64,000 nt of DNA, from contig NC_081813.1 in the NCBI RefSeq assembly GCF_030704535.1, forward strand, positions 2,938,001-3,002,000. Direction: 5' to 3'. The notes under the pieces are model-generated. The model made no database searches, had not been told where the DNA came from, and saw only the letters and a list, made by a program, of their open reading frames with translations. Position numbers and translations under genes: made by a program. Source of the stretch: Vitis vinifera (taxonomy: Eukaryota > Streptophyta > Magnoliopsida > Vitales > Vitaceae). Positions within the stretch are counted from its first letter, which is position 1; each line of letters begins with the position of its first letter. Shown here one piece after another: positions 26,126-37,813 of the stretch.

Positions 26126-26460
26126 TGTAATAACATCGTGCTTAAGTTGGGGATGGGTCACTTAAATGATGGCTCTTAGAATATGTCCACGTGATGTGAT
26201 ATCGTAAGTTATAAAAGATTTGATTCATTCTAACTAAATACCAATTAGTTTTTAGATGAAATGGTCAAAATTCGATCCAACGATTGGTATCAGACCAAGG
26301 GTTTTGGGTTCAAGTCATGAGAGCCTCATATTAAATGAGGGATTTTTGGGGTGTAACAATGTTGCTCTTAAACCTAGGATGGGTCACCCAAATGATGTTT
26401 TCTTAAAACAAATTCACATGGTGTGATCGGTCCAACAAGATCCAACAAATTTTAAGGTAT
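26126..26460 (+). mobile_element. TRIM-like LTR relic (unit B copy)
   Basis: Fossil miniature LTR retroelement, better preserved than its partner at 20341. The left LTR-like stretch starts TGTAATAACATCGTGCTTAA at 26126. The primer-site-like ATTGGTATCAGACCAAG follows at ~26284. A purine-rich GAGGGATTTTTGGGG then precedes a second, shorter LTR-like stretch starting TGTAACAATGTTGCTCTTAA at 26352. Both stretches share GATGGGTCAC and AAATGATG. Non-coding and degraded. Confidence 0.6.
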
Positions 26461-28346
26461 AGTTGCTCCTCTGAGGCCAAGTCTTATATATATGGATCAT
26501 TTTTCTATGATAAGGTTGCAAGATGCCCAAACCCTTATGGCAAAAAAATCACTATCCAACCATTTACGAGCCAATCTCTATGGGGTGCCCATCACATAGG
26601 ATAGGAAAAGCCAATGTAGCTCAGAAGTGAGAAGAATTGCACAAGATTTTTTTGGTTGTCTACACCCTTGGTGGGGATAACAAATGTGAATGGAGACCAA
26701 ATGAAAGCACAATTCCCCATGTTACATGAAGCGACATGCATCTTCTACCTTCCACTGATTATGTCTCATTACAATTTTGTTTCTTTGATTGCAGTAACCT
26801 TACTTTTGGTTCCATGTATCATCTAAAACTTGGAATAAAATATTATATGTTTAGATTAGATTTTTTTTTTTTCTTTTTAAAGTTGTGAAATGATCATGTG
26901 ATAATAACTTTATATGTTGTGTGTTGAGAGGTCTCTTTCATGTCTATTTTAATTAATCATTTCCAGCATGTGCAAAATTGATTCTGCCTCATGGAAGTTA
27001 TTTTCAAAAAGAGAAAGCTAAGATTTACCAAAGAAAATGATTTGGTTGAACTTTTTACATCAATCATTCTATTAAACTAAGGGAGAAGGATCCCTTAAAA
27101 TGTTTGATTTCACCAACAAAAAAGAATGCAATCTCTTAAATTATGTGTTTCAATGATTGAATTAATTTCATTTTCTTTTGCTATGACATTGTTGATGAAG
27201 TAGCCACCAAGGCTTGCAATGTATTAATTCCTCCAAAGTGCATATACCATGCTTGTATAAATCTTATCTACAATTAATGTATTAATTTCAGCATATTGTG
27301 ACACCTTGCTCAAAGGCCTAAGTCAATGACATCATGTAATTAATATTTTGTTGGTAACAATTGATAGAATTTGAACATTGCCCGACACGATTCATGATTA
27401 TAAGGGAATAAATAGCTATGTTATAGTGTGTTTTGTAGATTGTTAGATAGGGTTTTGACCATCTTATCTACAAATTAACCAATGTCCAGTTGAGATAGAT
27501 GAAACGTTTTATGACATTCGACATTACCTTTGCGTGTCTATTCTAAAAGTCATCATCTGGGCGATTCATCCTCAAGCTTAAAAAAGACATTATTACACCC
27601 AAAACATACCCCCCTCCTCAAGATTAGATCATTAAAGATCCACCCTTGTACATGGATCATTTTCTTTACCCAAAGGGGTCTAGAATAAGGAGAAACAGTA
27701 CTGCAGATACTAATACCAAAACTAACATCAACACATAGCATCTGTGCGGTTATAAGCAAATCTTGATAAGACCCTCATTGGATCAGGTGAGAAAAAGGCA
27801 ATATAGATCAGAGGAGTGAATTCAAATATAGGCTCCATATTGGATGATCTTTTTTCTTCAGTAAGGCTGCAAGAAAGCCAGACCCCTGTGGTCAAAAAGT
27901 AGATAAACACATGTTGAAAACTTGGTATTAGATCAATAAGTCTCTGCCTATAAGCCAATCTTTATTGGGCACCCATTGAATATTGTAGGTTAAAGCCAAC
28001 ACAACTGACACGTCAGGACTATTCCACCATGATAATAACATGACAGACATATGGTCCAAAAAGGCATTCATACAAAAATTCCCCATGCTGCATGAAGGAT
28101 GTGGATCCCTATACTCCAGGTGACAATTAGTAAGGTCCAGACCCATGAACTAATCTTTTGTTTTAACCATATATAATTTGTGTCAGTTGTCTGTATATTT
28201 TTTTGAAGAGAATCTTATGCCCTAGACCATAAACCTTCCCCCCCATGGTCATGTCCATTGTCCACCCACAGGAATTCTAAGGCATCCCACAGGTATTTTA
28301 AGGCACCCACATGTATTTTCTATAGTTTCTCCACAAGCATTACAAC

Positions 28347-30797
28347 ATGGGAGGAGTACTGGTGATATGGCTCTTGCTCTTTGCCGGTGCTGTTGAGCTT
28401 TCTCTGGGAATATCCCATGAAATTCATCTTCTCCGGCCACAGCTTGGCTCCAGTGGCCACCATGTTCCGGGGCTTTCCTGCCTGAGTTGGAGACTTGGAG
28501 TGGAAGCACACAACATCATTGAGTGGTCAACTGTGCCACAGGCCTGTGAAAGCTATGTGGGGCATTACATGCTCGGCCACCAGTACCGGAAAGACTCGAG
28601 AGCTGTGGTGTATGAGGCACTTACTTATGCTCAAAGCCTCAAGCTGGCCGTAGATGGCAAGGACATATGGGTGTTTGATGTAGATGAGACTTCTCCCTCT
28701 AATCTGCCTTACTATGCTAAGCATGGATTCCGGTATTTAAATTTAGTATTTGCAGTCTCTTTTCTGGGAAACTGTCTTTGCAATAGTCTTTCATTTTGCT
28801 GGTAAAGATGATTTTCCATTATTATAGAAGTACTGGTCACTCCAATTCATGTTTTCTTCATTTGTGAGTTTTCTTTCAAATTATTTCATTGATTTTGTTG
28901 GATTACGAAACTTGAATTAGAGTACATTTGTTAATAATTTTAAGAAGTGTTTTTAATATATGAAAATTTTTATTTTTCAAATATTAGAAAAGTTAAAAAA
29001 GTTTTTTAAAATTATTGTCAAACAAACTCTCAATCTTATTAAGAATACTAGGGATCAAACTCCTTGTTAAATGTGTAGGGGTTTAAGGGGTAGGACTCCT
29101 ATATAATTTTATTTTATTTTATATATTGAATAACGGATTTATCCTTATTATATTTAAATCCTTCAATAATTTAGGGTTTCGTAAGGGAAAAAAAAATGCG
29201 GTCGCAATTGAGGGAAGTGAGAGAGGGTTTACTGATGTAATTTTTTATTTTTGTTTGATTAATACATTTGTTTTATATTAGTGTGCTCCATAAACGTAAG
29301 GATCATATTAATCGCCAAACCACGTTATAATTTTTTGTCTTTCTTTTATTTTACTCATGTATGCTACATGGTCCTTATCGTTCACACAATTGAATCATGG
29401 AGAGGCTTTCAAGATTAGGATCATCTGATGACTAAATGCCACATTAAAAAAGGAACCAGGATATTGGTCTTATGTCATAGACATATAAAATAGGAGAAGA
29501 AATTGGAATTTGGCTGAAATGGACCTCCGCTATCCTAATTTTTTGGTGCCCTTTCCCAATATTCATGTTTGTGCTATGTTTTTATACGAATCCTGTTTTT
29601 ATCATGACCAAATTATCTTGAAATTTCAGGGTTGAAGCATACAATTCCACACAATTCAACAATTGGGTCTATGAGGGAAAGGCTCCGGCACTGCCAGAAA
29701 GTCTTAAGCTGTACAAGAAGTTGCTGTCTCTTGGGATTAAAGCTGTATTCATAACAGGCAGGCCAGAGGCCCAAAGAAATGTCACAGCAGCCAATTTACG
29801 AAATGTGGGATATCACACTTGGGAGAAGCTCATACTCAAGTAAGCAAATACTTACACTTCAAGATGTATTTCACTGGGCCTACTGATTTTTGAGTCAAAA
29901 CTGACCTTATATTGATAAATTGAAATTGGGTTGGAGGGTCTAACAGAGATTGGGTCTAATGCTTTGGCCTATGGAACCAAACTGATCAATTTGACCCCCC
30001 CTTTGGGTAGTATAAATTTCCTTACGCCCTGCCTTGGATAGCAATCCCCATCCAAGTGGAATTGTGGGTTTGGATATTCAAGTGGGTTGATCTGACCCAT
30101 CGACCCAATATTTTAAAAGTGGAGGGTCCTAGGAGTTTTTTAATTACCCAAAAAAATGCTACAAAAAGAATAATAATAATAAAAATATGGAATGAATAAC
30201 TTATTTTTTTTCATTTGTCTTTTTAACAACGATACGAGTTTTATCCAAAAAGGGTCTTTTGAAGGTTTACAATTTTTTTTTTCTTTTTTTTTGTGAAAAT
30301 AAAAGTCAAAACTCTTAAGCTGTCAAAATTTTAAGTGATTCTTATATTCGTACTTCCATTTACTAGTTGGGGTAAAAAATTTGTTAGTGAAACAATTAAA
30401 TTATGATTTTTAGGCATTTATGATTTTTTTTCATTAACTATAACAATTGCTTGAAAATGATGGCCTAAAATGTAAAACCTTATTATAAGCTTTGAAGGTT
30501 TGGTGTTAATCATAAAAACATTTCACAATAGTTGATTGGTTTTCAGATGTGACTAAAGATATAAACATTTTTATTAATAAATATCTACTATATTTAGTTT
30601 TTGATGATAAGTTTTTTTGTTGTAGGGGATCTTCGGCGGGTACAATAGTTGTGTATAAGTCAAATGAAAGAAAAAAGTTAAAGAAGAGTGGATACAGAAT
30701 AATTGATAATATTGGTGATCAATGGAGTGATATCTTAGGAACTAATACCGAGAATAGGACTTTTAAGTTGTCTAATCCAATGTACTATATCAGTTGA
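28347..30797 (+). CDS. acid phosphatase 1 / VSP-like (HAD IIIB), tandem copy 2
   Basis: Tandem paralogue of the gene at 23503. Exons 28347-28732, 29630-29839 and 30626-30797 join in frame to 255 residues, with every intron at the same position and phase. The signal peptide is VLVIWLLLFAGAVELS. The catalytic loop is DVDETSPSNL, both aspartates kept, but Pro stands next to Ser where copy 1 has Leu. At the exon 1/2 junction the conserved HGFG reads HGFR. FITGRPE and GDQWSDILG are conserved. Exon 3 is one codon shorter after GSS than in copy 1. The frame is open throughout, so the gene is probably functional. The substitutions beside the active site could alter activity (inference). Confidence 0.92.
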
Positions 30798-31110
30798 TGA
30801 AAACTTTGAATTAAAAGTTTATTTTATAATGATTTTAGAAAATGTTTTTAATTTAAAGTGTTTTTAAAATTTTTTTAGGTATTTGGTAAAATTTGTTAAA
30901 CACTTTTAAAATTTTAAAAAATCACTTATAATGTTTTTTGGGTAACACATTATTGTAATTCTTCTAAAAACTCTGTTTATTTAGCATTACAATAAATCAA
31001 ATTTTGCTAATTATCTATAGCCAAAAAAACTCTGTTCATTTGGCATTATAATATAGAATTGACTTCTAATGATTTTGTATTATTTAGTTTAATAATATTG
31101 AAGCCAAATG

Positions 31111-32027
31111 GGATTTGGTTGACCAAAAATCAGTCACTAAGAGTCCCTTTGATAATGCTTTTAGAAAACATTTTTATCTAAAACATTTTTAAGATAAAAA
31201 TATTTTAAAAGAAAATTTCAACATTCGATAAAATTTAAAAAGCGCTTTTGAAAATTTAATAGAATCATTAAAACTAATTAAAAATAAAAACATTGGGAAA
31301 CTCACTTTGGGTGAAAATTTTCACAAGCCTCGTGTTTCAAATCTTTAGCTTCCTTTTCTCGTATATGATGTCCACTTGGGTTACCAATACCCATAACATG
31401 GTTGTGATTTTTGAAGAGTTTGAAGTTCTTTCCATGGTTCTTCTCTACATCATGTCAAAAATGGGTTCCACAAAGTGGCCGGTAAAAGTATCTCATTAGG
31501 GCCTGTTAAAGAAAAATGGACCCTTCAAGTAAGGGCAACTTCCCCAAAATTAGGGAAAATTTTGATTTAAATAAATACTAAAAAAATAATAGACTTGTCA
31601 AAACGCTGCGTTTCGACGAGAGTCAGTTTTATCATACTATTATCCAAAACGGAGAATCCGAACATCTGCGTTCAAAGCAGAGTGCTGGAAGCGGAGAAAC
31701 CTAAACGTTGCGTTTTGACGCAGGTGGACGGAGAAGAGAGGAAACACAACCCCTGGATTCCTGCTTGAGACGTCTTTCTTTATTTTTCCTTTTTTTTTTT
31801 TTTTTCTTGTCTACACTTTCTCAGCAACCAAACGGAGGACTACTCTAAAACTGGTTGGTTTGATTTTAGTGTATCTTACAATCTTTATTTGCGTTTTTAG
31901 TGTTAAAACAGAAAAGATTTCCTCCTTTTTTCCCTAACTTCCTCAGCAACTACACCGAGCATAATGGTTGGATTTGAATTACAGTTTCCTCTTGCTGATT
32001 ACTTTTTGTTCGAAATTTCGTTGACAG
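31111..32027. other. region between acid phosphatase 2 and the RPC31-like gene
   Basis: Contains AT-rich DNA resembling MITE arms at 31138-31280 (starting TAAGAGTCCCTTTGATAATG), then the 31430-31560 segment related to the phosphatase duplication units. From ~31560 it becomes the RPC31-like promoter and leader. AAACGCTGCGTTTCGACG at 31600-31617 and AAACGTTGCGTTTTGACG at ~31713-31730 form an imperfect repeat in that promoter. A pyrimidine-rich tract runs from ~31775 to 31806. Because ATG 32028 follows directly after a TTGACAG acceptor-like sequence, the 5' UTR may contain an intron. Confidence 0.5.
31430..31560 (+). repeat. stub of a third acid phosphatase duplication unit
   Basis: GGTTCCACAAAGTGGCC followed by AAATGGACCCTTCAAGTAAG and GGGCAACTTCCCC resembles GGTTCCACAGACACTAAAAG ... 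AAATGGACCCTTCAAGTAAG in unit B (25918-25990) and its counterpart in unit A (~20130-20215). The match is short and then gives way to the RPC31-like promoter, so the third unit is truncated. Confidence 0.5.
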
Positions 32028-35000
32028 ATGGCTTTTAGAGGGCGCGGACGAGGACGTGGTGGATATGGACGTGGAGGTGTAGGAGGCTTTGGCATCGCTA
32101 AGCAAGAGCCCTTTGTACTTTTTCCGGTGAGTAATTTCACTCACTTTTAAACAAACTGCTTATTTTTACTGAATTGCGGTTGAGAATGTATAAGCAAGCC
32201 ACGCTGAGGTTTTTTTCTACCGGTGCAGAAGTTGTAGGCTTTATGTTCGATAAATGGCTTCTTAGGATTTGAAATGTGAAATTGAAAATGTCATTGAAAT
32301 CTGAACTCAGAGTTAGTAATCCAAATGTGTAAGAAATTCGTTGTCATGAGTTCTACTTAACCTGAACGGTGCTGGAGATTAGAGAATGAAGAAAAGGAGA
32401 GGAACTTGCTCCAAGATGACTGAGAGAGGAAGTATTACCCTTTGTCTTTCCCTCATTCTACCCAAAATCTAATTGTGCATTAATAGCTCTGACCTCATCG
32501 ATGAATAACGCATTCGGGTCCTTTGATCTTAGTGCTTGATCACTGTTGCCCATACTAACTTTAAAGATCTTGTTTAACATTCCTTTTTTTTTTTCTCCAA
32601 GTTTTAAATACAACTTAGAGTGCATTTGGTAGTGTTTTAAAGTGTTTTTAGTGAAAGTATTTTCTCTAAAAGTGTTATTAGGAGAATCACCTATCAAATG
32701 TTTCTCTAAAAAAATACTACAAGTGATTTTTCAAATTTTTGAAAGTGTTTCTTAAATTTTGCCAAACACTTAATTTTTTTTCAAAATCACTTTTTAGTCT
32801 CAAAGCTCTTTCTAAAATCACTGTCGAATAGACTCTTAGAATGCTTTTGACAGTGATTTTAGTAAGTATTTTTGGCATTTCTAACACTTGGAAATTTTAT
32901 CTTTCAAGTATTAGAGAGGTTAGAAACACTTTATAAAATCACTGTCAAACGTACTCTTAATCATCCTTCATATATGTGGTGGAATGAGATTAATAGGGTG
33001 TGTTTCAAAATAGGGCATGCACAACAATCCAAAGCAGCTATAATGAGGTTCGGAGAATGCCTATTTATTGTTGTTCATGGATGCTGTTATGCATATAATT
33101 TGTTGGATGGTTGGGCTCATATGCCTAGCTTGAGGAAGATTATTCTGTCGTACTTTTTGTCTTTCTCTCCATAGTTGTTGTATAATTGTATTATTATTTT
33201 GTTCTTTTAATAAGTAAAATATGTATTATGTACAAAAGGAGTGTACAAGTTACAGCCCTAGCAAGGAGAGAAAGGAAAGTAAAAGAAGGAAAAGGAAAGG
33301 GAAATAGAAAAAAAAAAAATTGTACACCCTTTTAACAAAAGGGATGATAAAGTTAAGAACGGTGGAGTTAAGCATATTTCTTTTCTACATGGTTTAGCAA
33401 TCAATCAATAGAGATAAGAGTCCATGGTCTTTAACAACAAACTCCGATTTAATACATTACTTTTCAACTATGTCATGTGATGCAGCATGGAGGTGCAGAG
33501 TATATTGTTTTATAATTTCTATGTGAAAGAATGCTCTGTGATGTTTCAGGATATTGAATTGCCTGATGTCAGCAGCGTGCCTGAGGAGAAGAACCTAGTC
33601 ATTCGGAATGCAAGGTTGCAAAATTATTGGAAATCCTCTCCTTATTATCTTGAAGATATAGTCCCAAGGAGTAAGTATTTCATAGTTTAAATTATGGTTT
33701 CCGTTTCTATTTCTTTTGTAAGGTATTAATAGAAAATAGATCAAATTCCTCACTTGAATTGGGGATAAGGCTTGTGATTGGTTGGAAATGGTTCACATCT
33801 TTTACCTAAATACTTGAGACAGCTGGTAATTTGCCTTCTATTTCTTTTCTTCTTTTCCCCCCTTTTTTTGACAGGACAAATGCTAGTATTTCATTGTCAC
33901 TTCGTTGTTTTGTTTCCTCTAGAGGTACATGAACAATTAGTAATTGATTTCTGATCAGAAGTGAGAACGATTCTAAAGTTCTCTTGAAGTAATTGATTTC
34001 TCATGGCGTTATACTATTTTTTTCTTTTTCTTTTTCTGAATAGTAAGTCTTTTCTTTTCTTTATTTCTATTGGAACTCAAACCCAGAATCTCCCAGATCC
34101 CACCCAAATCCCTTGCCGCTTTAGCCAAACCTCAAGGATTCTAGCATTATACTTGTACCACAGTTTATTATTATTGTTGTTATTATTATTTCCAATTTAT
34201 GTTCATGTTATGCTCTCAACTAGAAATCCATCCTTGTATTTTTATATATCCATGAGTTCAAAAAACTTTTAATATTATGCCACATAGATATTTATCATGT
34301 TCAATTTTTTACTTAGATCTTACATATTTTGTTGTTTTCTTTTATGCCACTCTGTTTTAATGCACTCCGACTTACTGCTTTTTTTGTTATAAGATGTTTG
34401 GTTTCCCAGTTCTGTTTGAGTACAAGATGGTGACCCTATCTACTTTACATTTTGATGTCAGAAAGCCAAAGCACAGACATTGAAAGATTCTCTGATAGGG
34501 TCAAGCTGAGGACAACATTAAAACGGGATCCTCTAGAGCAGATTCTAAGGCTCACTTCTAATAATTTTCCTTTAGAACTGGTCCAAGGTTTGCAAGCTGA
34601 ACAACTTATAAGATTTTTTTTTTATTAGGAATTTATATACCGAGTTTAAAGACTGTTCTTTACACATTGAGCTTCCAGGTATGAAGGGGGCAACACATAA
34701 TAAAAGAAAAGTGCAGTGGAATCCAGAGTCAGGTCTGATGAGAATAGAATATCTTGATTTCAATTTCTTTGCTTACTTCTGTATTTTAGGTTTTTAACTT
34801 TCTGATTCTAAACATTTTCTTTTCTTCATTTAACTCTGTGTCATCACCCCATGTGTGTTTATTTTCTCCCATAGAGTGGAGAATTGATGGTTTCTTTGAA
34901 ACTAGGTTCATTTGATTTGTTTACGTTGGGTTTCTTGTGTTATCACCAGTGTGCATGATTGATAAATGGAATAGATGGTATCTTAGTCACATTTCACATG

Positions 35001-36801
35001 TTATTATTATCTAAGTTATGCATGCAGGCTAGTAACTAGAATTAAACTCCTTTGTTCAATATTAGAATTTAAATTGTAAATTTACTCCTTTGAGACCGGG
35101 GCTTTTATGATACAGTTTTTCAGTTATTCCCTTCTCTTAGACTAATCTCTTTCATATCGGCATCATGGTAAACTCTCCTCAGCTTTCCCTTTTTTTAATA
35201 CATCTGAACTTTATTATGTAGGGGATATTCATTATACAATCAACCTAAGTTTATTTATGCTTTGCAACTGAATACGCTTACCTGTCACATGGATGCATCT
35301 ATATGTGCCAAGCATATATGTATATATTCTTTGTAACAAAACTCAATGCAAAAGCTGAGTAATCTAATCATGTCACAGTTTTATCACTTGGTGCTCTACT
35401 CATACTCATCAGATACAATTCTATGGGTTCATGGACTTTGGGGGGATTTTCTTAAACATTGTACACGTTTTGGTTTTGATCAGTGAATGGGAAAACAATG
35501 CTTCATTCCAATGAATGCTTAGCATAAATGTGAGTAGATACACCTCCTAGTTAGATTGACCTTGTTGCTTGTGGTAATTTCAAGGATTTTTTTTCTGATT
35601 TTGATTAGTTATAGTAATTTAATGAGATAAAGCAATAGTTCTGCATCATCTTATTTTCAAGGGAAATAAATGACCCAGTTCTGTGTACCCTCACTTTCTT
35701 TAACTTGAACTTGTGAGGGCATCAATTCTTCTAAATCATTGTATGATTTTGAGACTCCTCTCCTAACGATGAAATTATATGACATCTTTACTTCTGATAG
35801 AATCAACTGGTTAATTTCAATGATATTAGATCAAACTGATTAATTTGTTTGTGCAACAGACATGCAGAAGTTAGAGCTCTTTGAAAAGCTTGAAAAGAAG
35901 CTTGAGGTAAATAATTCTTTGTTTGGCGGTTGGCTGTCAACTCTATATTTTAAATTACAAATTTACTGTTATTGGTACTTGGTTGATTATCATTTTTCTA
36001 GGTTTGGTTCTCTTTGGCTCAGTCATTTCCTTGTGATTTCTATATTGGTGATGGATCTTCAAATGTCTAGGGCCAAGATGAGAAAGGTGGAAAGGAAAAG
36101 AAAGAAGGTGAAAATGAGGATGAAGATGATGAAGGAGGAGAAGAAGCTGCAGAAGAGGAATTCAGTGATGATGGTGATTATAATCAGGTTCTCATAGAAA
36201 ACTTTATCTCTGATGTTTTCACACTTCACAAAGTGTTACATATTAATGCTTGCATTTGTTGTTTTCATGGTTCAATGGAACATCTGTCTGGTGCTAGAAT
36301 ATGTCCAACACATGTTTGGATCTGAACTTCCAAAAAAATCCTTCTAACTTGGGTTGTTATTTTTGTTGCTATTCATTTCTTTTTCTTTTAATGGAATTTT
36401 CCATAGAAAAGATCACCTAAGAAACAATGCAAATAATCATTATTTTTGCTCTCTTTCCATTTCTATATGGCAAAGGTCACCCTCAAATTTGAAGAATGGA
36501 AATTAATGTTGCTATGTCTAGAGTTTCTTACAATACAAAAAAAGAACCATTCCCCAGTTCCCTACACAGAAACATGGAAGATATAACATATCTGTAAAAC
36601 AAATAATTGTATCTTATTCCCTTGGAACAATCTTGCAGAACATTGATTTTGATGATGATGAAGATGATTTCAACATGGAAGACGACAATGACGGTATATG
36701 CACTTTCTCTTTACTGGCACTTGTTATTTGCATCTGGGATTCTCAAACTGAAGGTAGATGCTAATACTTGGGCAAACATTGCAGATGAAGCTACATATTA
36801 G
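32028..36801 (+). CDS. RNA polymerase III subunit RPC31/RPC7-like
   Basis: Small subunit of the RNA polymerase III-specific C31/C82/C34 (human RPC7/RPC3/RPC6) initiation subcomplex, nuclear, for tRNA and 5S rRNA transcription. Eight exons join in frame to 211 residues: 32028-32126, 33550-33670, 34462-34587, 34679-34732, 35860-35906, 36071-36187, 36639-36693, 36785-36801. The N-terminus is RG-rich (RGRGRGRGGYGRGG). The middle contains QNYWKSSPYYLED and DRVKLRTTLKRDPLEQIL, typical of the family. The C-terminal ~60 residues are almost entirely Asp/Glu with Lys, the classic acidic tail. The last exon adds only five codons and TAG. The ATG chosen is the only one leading into the RG stretch. Introns are large, and intron 1 holds MITE-like DNA. 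Identity rests on motif pattern and length, not on alignment. Confidence 0.82.
32615..32838. mobile_element. MITE in RPC31-like intron 1 (first of two adjoining)
   Basis: About 220 bp. The left end is TTAGAGTGCATTTGGTAGTG; the right end, read on the other strand, is TAAGAGTCTATTCGACAGTG. The sequence is full of AAAGTGTTTTTA / TAAAAACACTTT-type motifs, is non-coding, and has the look of a common plant hAT-type MITE family (superfamily inferred). Confidence 0.55.
32837..32959. mobile_element. MITE in RPC31-like intron 1 (second of two adjoining)
   Basis: About 120 bp. The left end is TAGAATGCTTTTGACAGTGA; the right end, on the other strand, is TAAGAGTACGTTTGACAGTG. It abuts the preceding MITE and shares its terminal motif, so the two are related or one is a deletion derivative of the other. 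Confidence 0.55.
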
Positions 36802-37084
36802 TTGCCGAATACCAGTATGTTTACTTGGTTTTGCTCTGAAATCTGTGGGCGGTTTTGCGCAAAGGAAGGCATTTCTTCTCCTTTTGATTGAGTTGATTAG
36901 GTTTCTGGCTTTTACTTGTGTCCTTGGGCTGGCTTCTTTATGGCTTTGAATTAACAGAAAGATATGACACATGTATATTTAGTCTTTTGCATTTGGCTGT
37001 CTTGTTTGCATTTTATATCTCTTAAAAAACAGGACCAATCACAATACATCTCATGTGTAATTTGATTGGTTTTTTTTATAATCT

Positions 37085-37206
37085 CAGGGTCATTAGAGGT
37101 TTACCCGATCGTTAACTTTAGGATCCCGTGGGATTAGTCGAGGTGCGCGTAAGCTGGTCCGGACATCCACGGTTATAAAAATAAAAAATAAAAATAAAAA
37201 TAAACT
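37085..37206 (+). mobile_element. 5'-truncated SINE-like 3' end
   Basis: GGTCATTAGAGGTTTACCC, then CGTGGGATTAGTCGAGGTGC and GCGTAAGCTGGTCCGGACAT, followed by GGTTATAAAAATAAAAAATA and more A-rich tail. This matches from memory the 3' body of a dispersed plant SINE family. No complete box A or box B is seen, so only the 3' part is present. Confidence 0.45.
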
Positions 37207-37238
37207 AAGGGGTCAGGGTACTCTTGATTACTGGGGAG

Positions 37239-37294
37239 GTGGGGGGGGGGGGGCGGGGGGGGGGGGGGGGGGGGGGGGGCGGGGGGGCGGGGGG
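37239..37294. repeat. ~56-bp G homopolymer with scattered C
   Basis: Almost pure G interrupted by single C bases, next to GGGGAGG. It could fold as a G-quadruplex, or could be an assembly or sequencing artefact. Confidence 0.9.
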
Positions 37295-37813
37295 CGCCGC
37301 TTCTCAGCTTGTCTAAATTTTTGTATACACTTTCAAAGGTCAAAATTTGGTAGGTATTTGATTTGGCAGCCTTAGAATTTTCCTAAATTTATTACAAATA
37401 TAATAATAAACAAACCATTTTCAAATTCGTCTTAGTTTGCATACTATTCAAAGCATTGAAATGAGACCCAGCCATATTTTAATTTTTAATTAATAAATAA
37501 TATGAGTCATTCAATCGGATGGCTCAGCATCGCCAATCTCATTTCTGGAAGCAAAGAGTGTACTATGATACCCATGCAGATCGCACCACGTGGCATGGAC
37601 CCTGTTGGAGCACCACACGCAAGTTCCTCCCTCTCCTTACGTGAGCGGCACTCATTCAATCAATTAAAATGGACAGCTGAGAGAAGATCAAGAAACGGAG
37701 AATCCCACACCAGCTCCTCTTGTGCCCCACAGCCTCTGCACACGATTTATATCCGCTTTCAAGACACGAAAAACAGAAAAAACCAGAAGAAGAATTAACA
37801 CCGGCAGACCAAA

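Larger units (their letters stand above)
25553..31110 (+). repeat. tandem segmental duplication, unit B (5' flank plus acid phosphatase gene 2)
   Basis: Second copy of the 19790-25550 block in the same orientation. It differs by indels: a TA microsatellite at 25677-25699, a longer first phosphatase intron (about 900 bp against 301 bp) because of extra AT-rich DNA at 28800-29400, and extra sequence in the 3' flank. The shared 3' landmark is TTTAATARTATTGAAGCCA (~25534 and ~31090). A shorter match follows near 31430-31560, the apparent stub of a third unit. Confidence 0.85.
36802..37813. other. RPC31-like to profilin intergenic region
   Basis: RPC31-like 3' flank, a SINE-like tail (37085-37206), a G homopolymer tract (37239-37294), then AT-rich DNA and the GC-richer profilin promoter and leader from ~37500. 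The profilin leader contains C-rich, stress-promoter-like sequence but no clear TATA box that I could place. Confidence 0.5.

Noticed and set aside
32872-33174. 100-codon frame in RPC31-like intron 1
   Set aside because: It begins inside a MITE, has no recognised motif, and is skipped by the in-frame exon 1/exon 2 junction.
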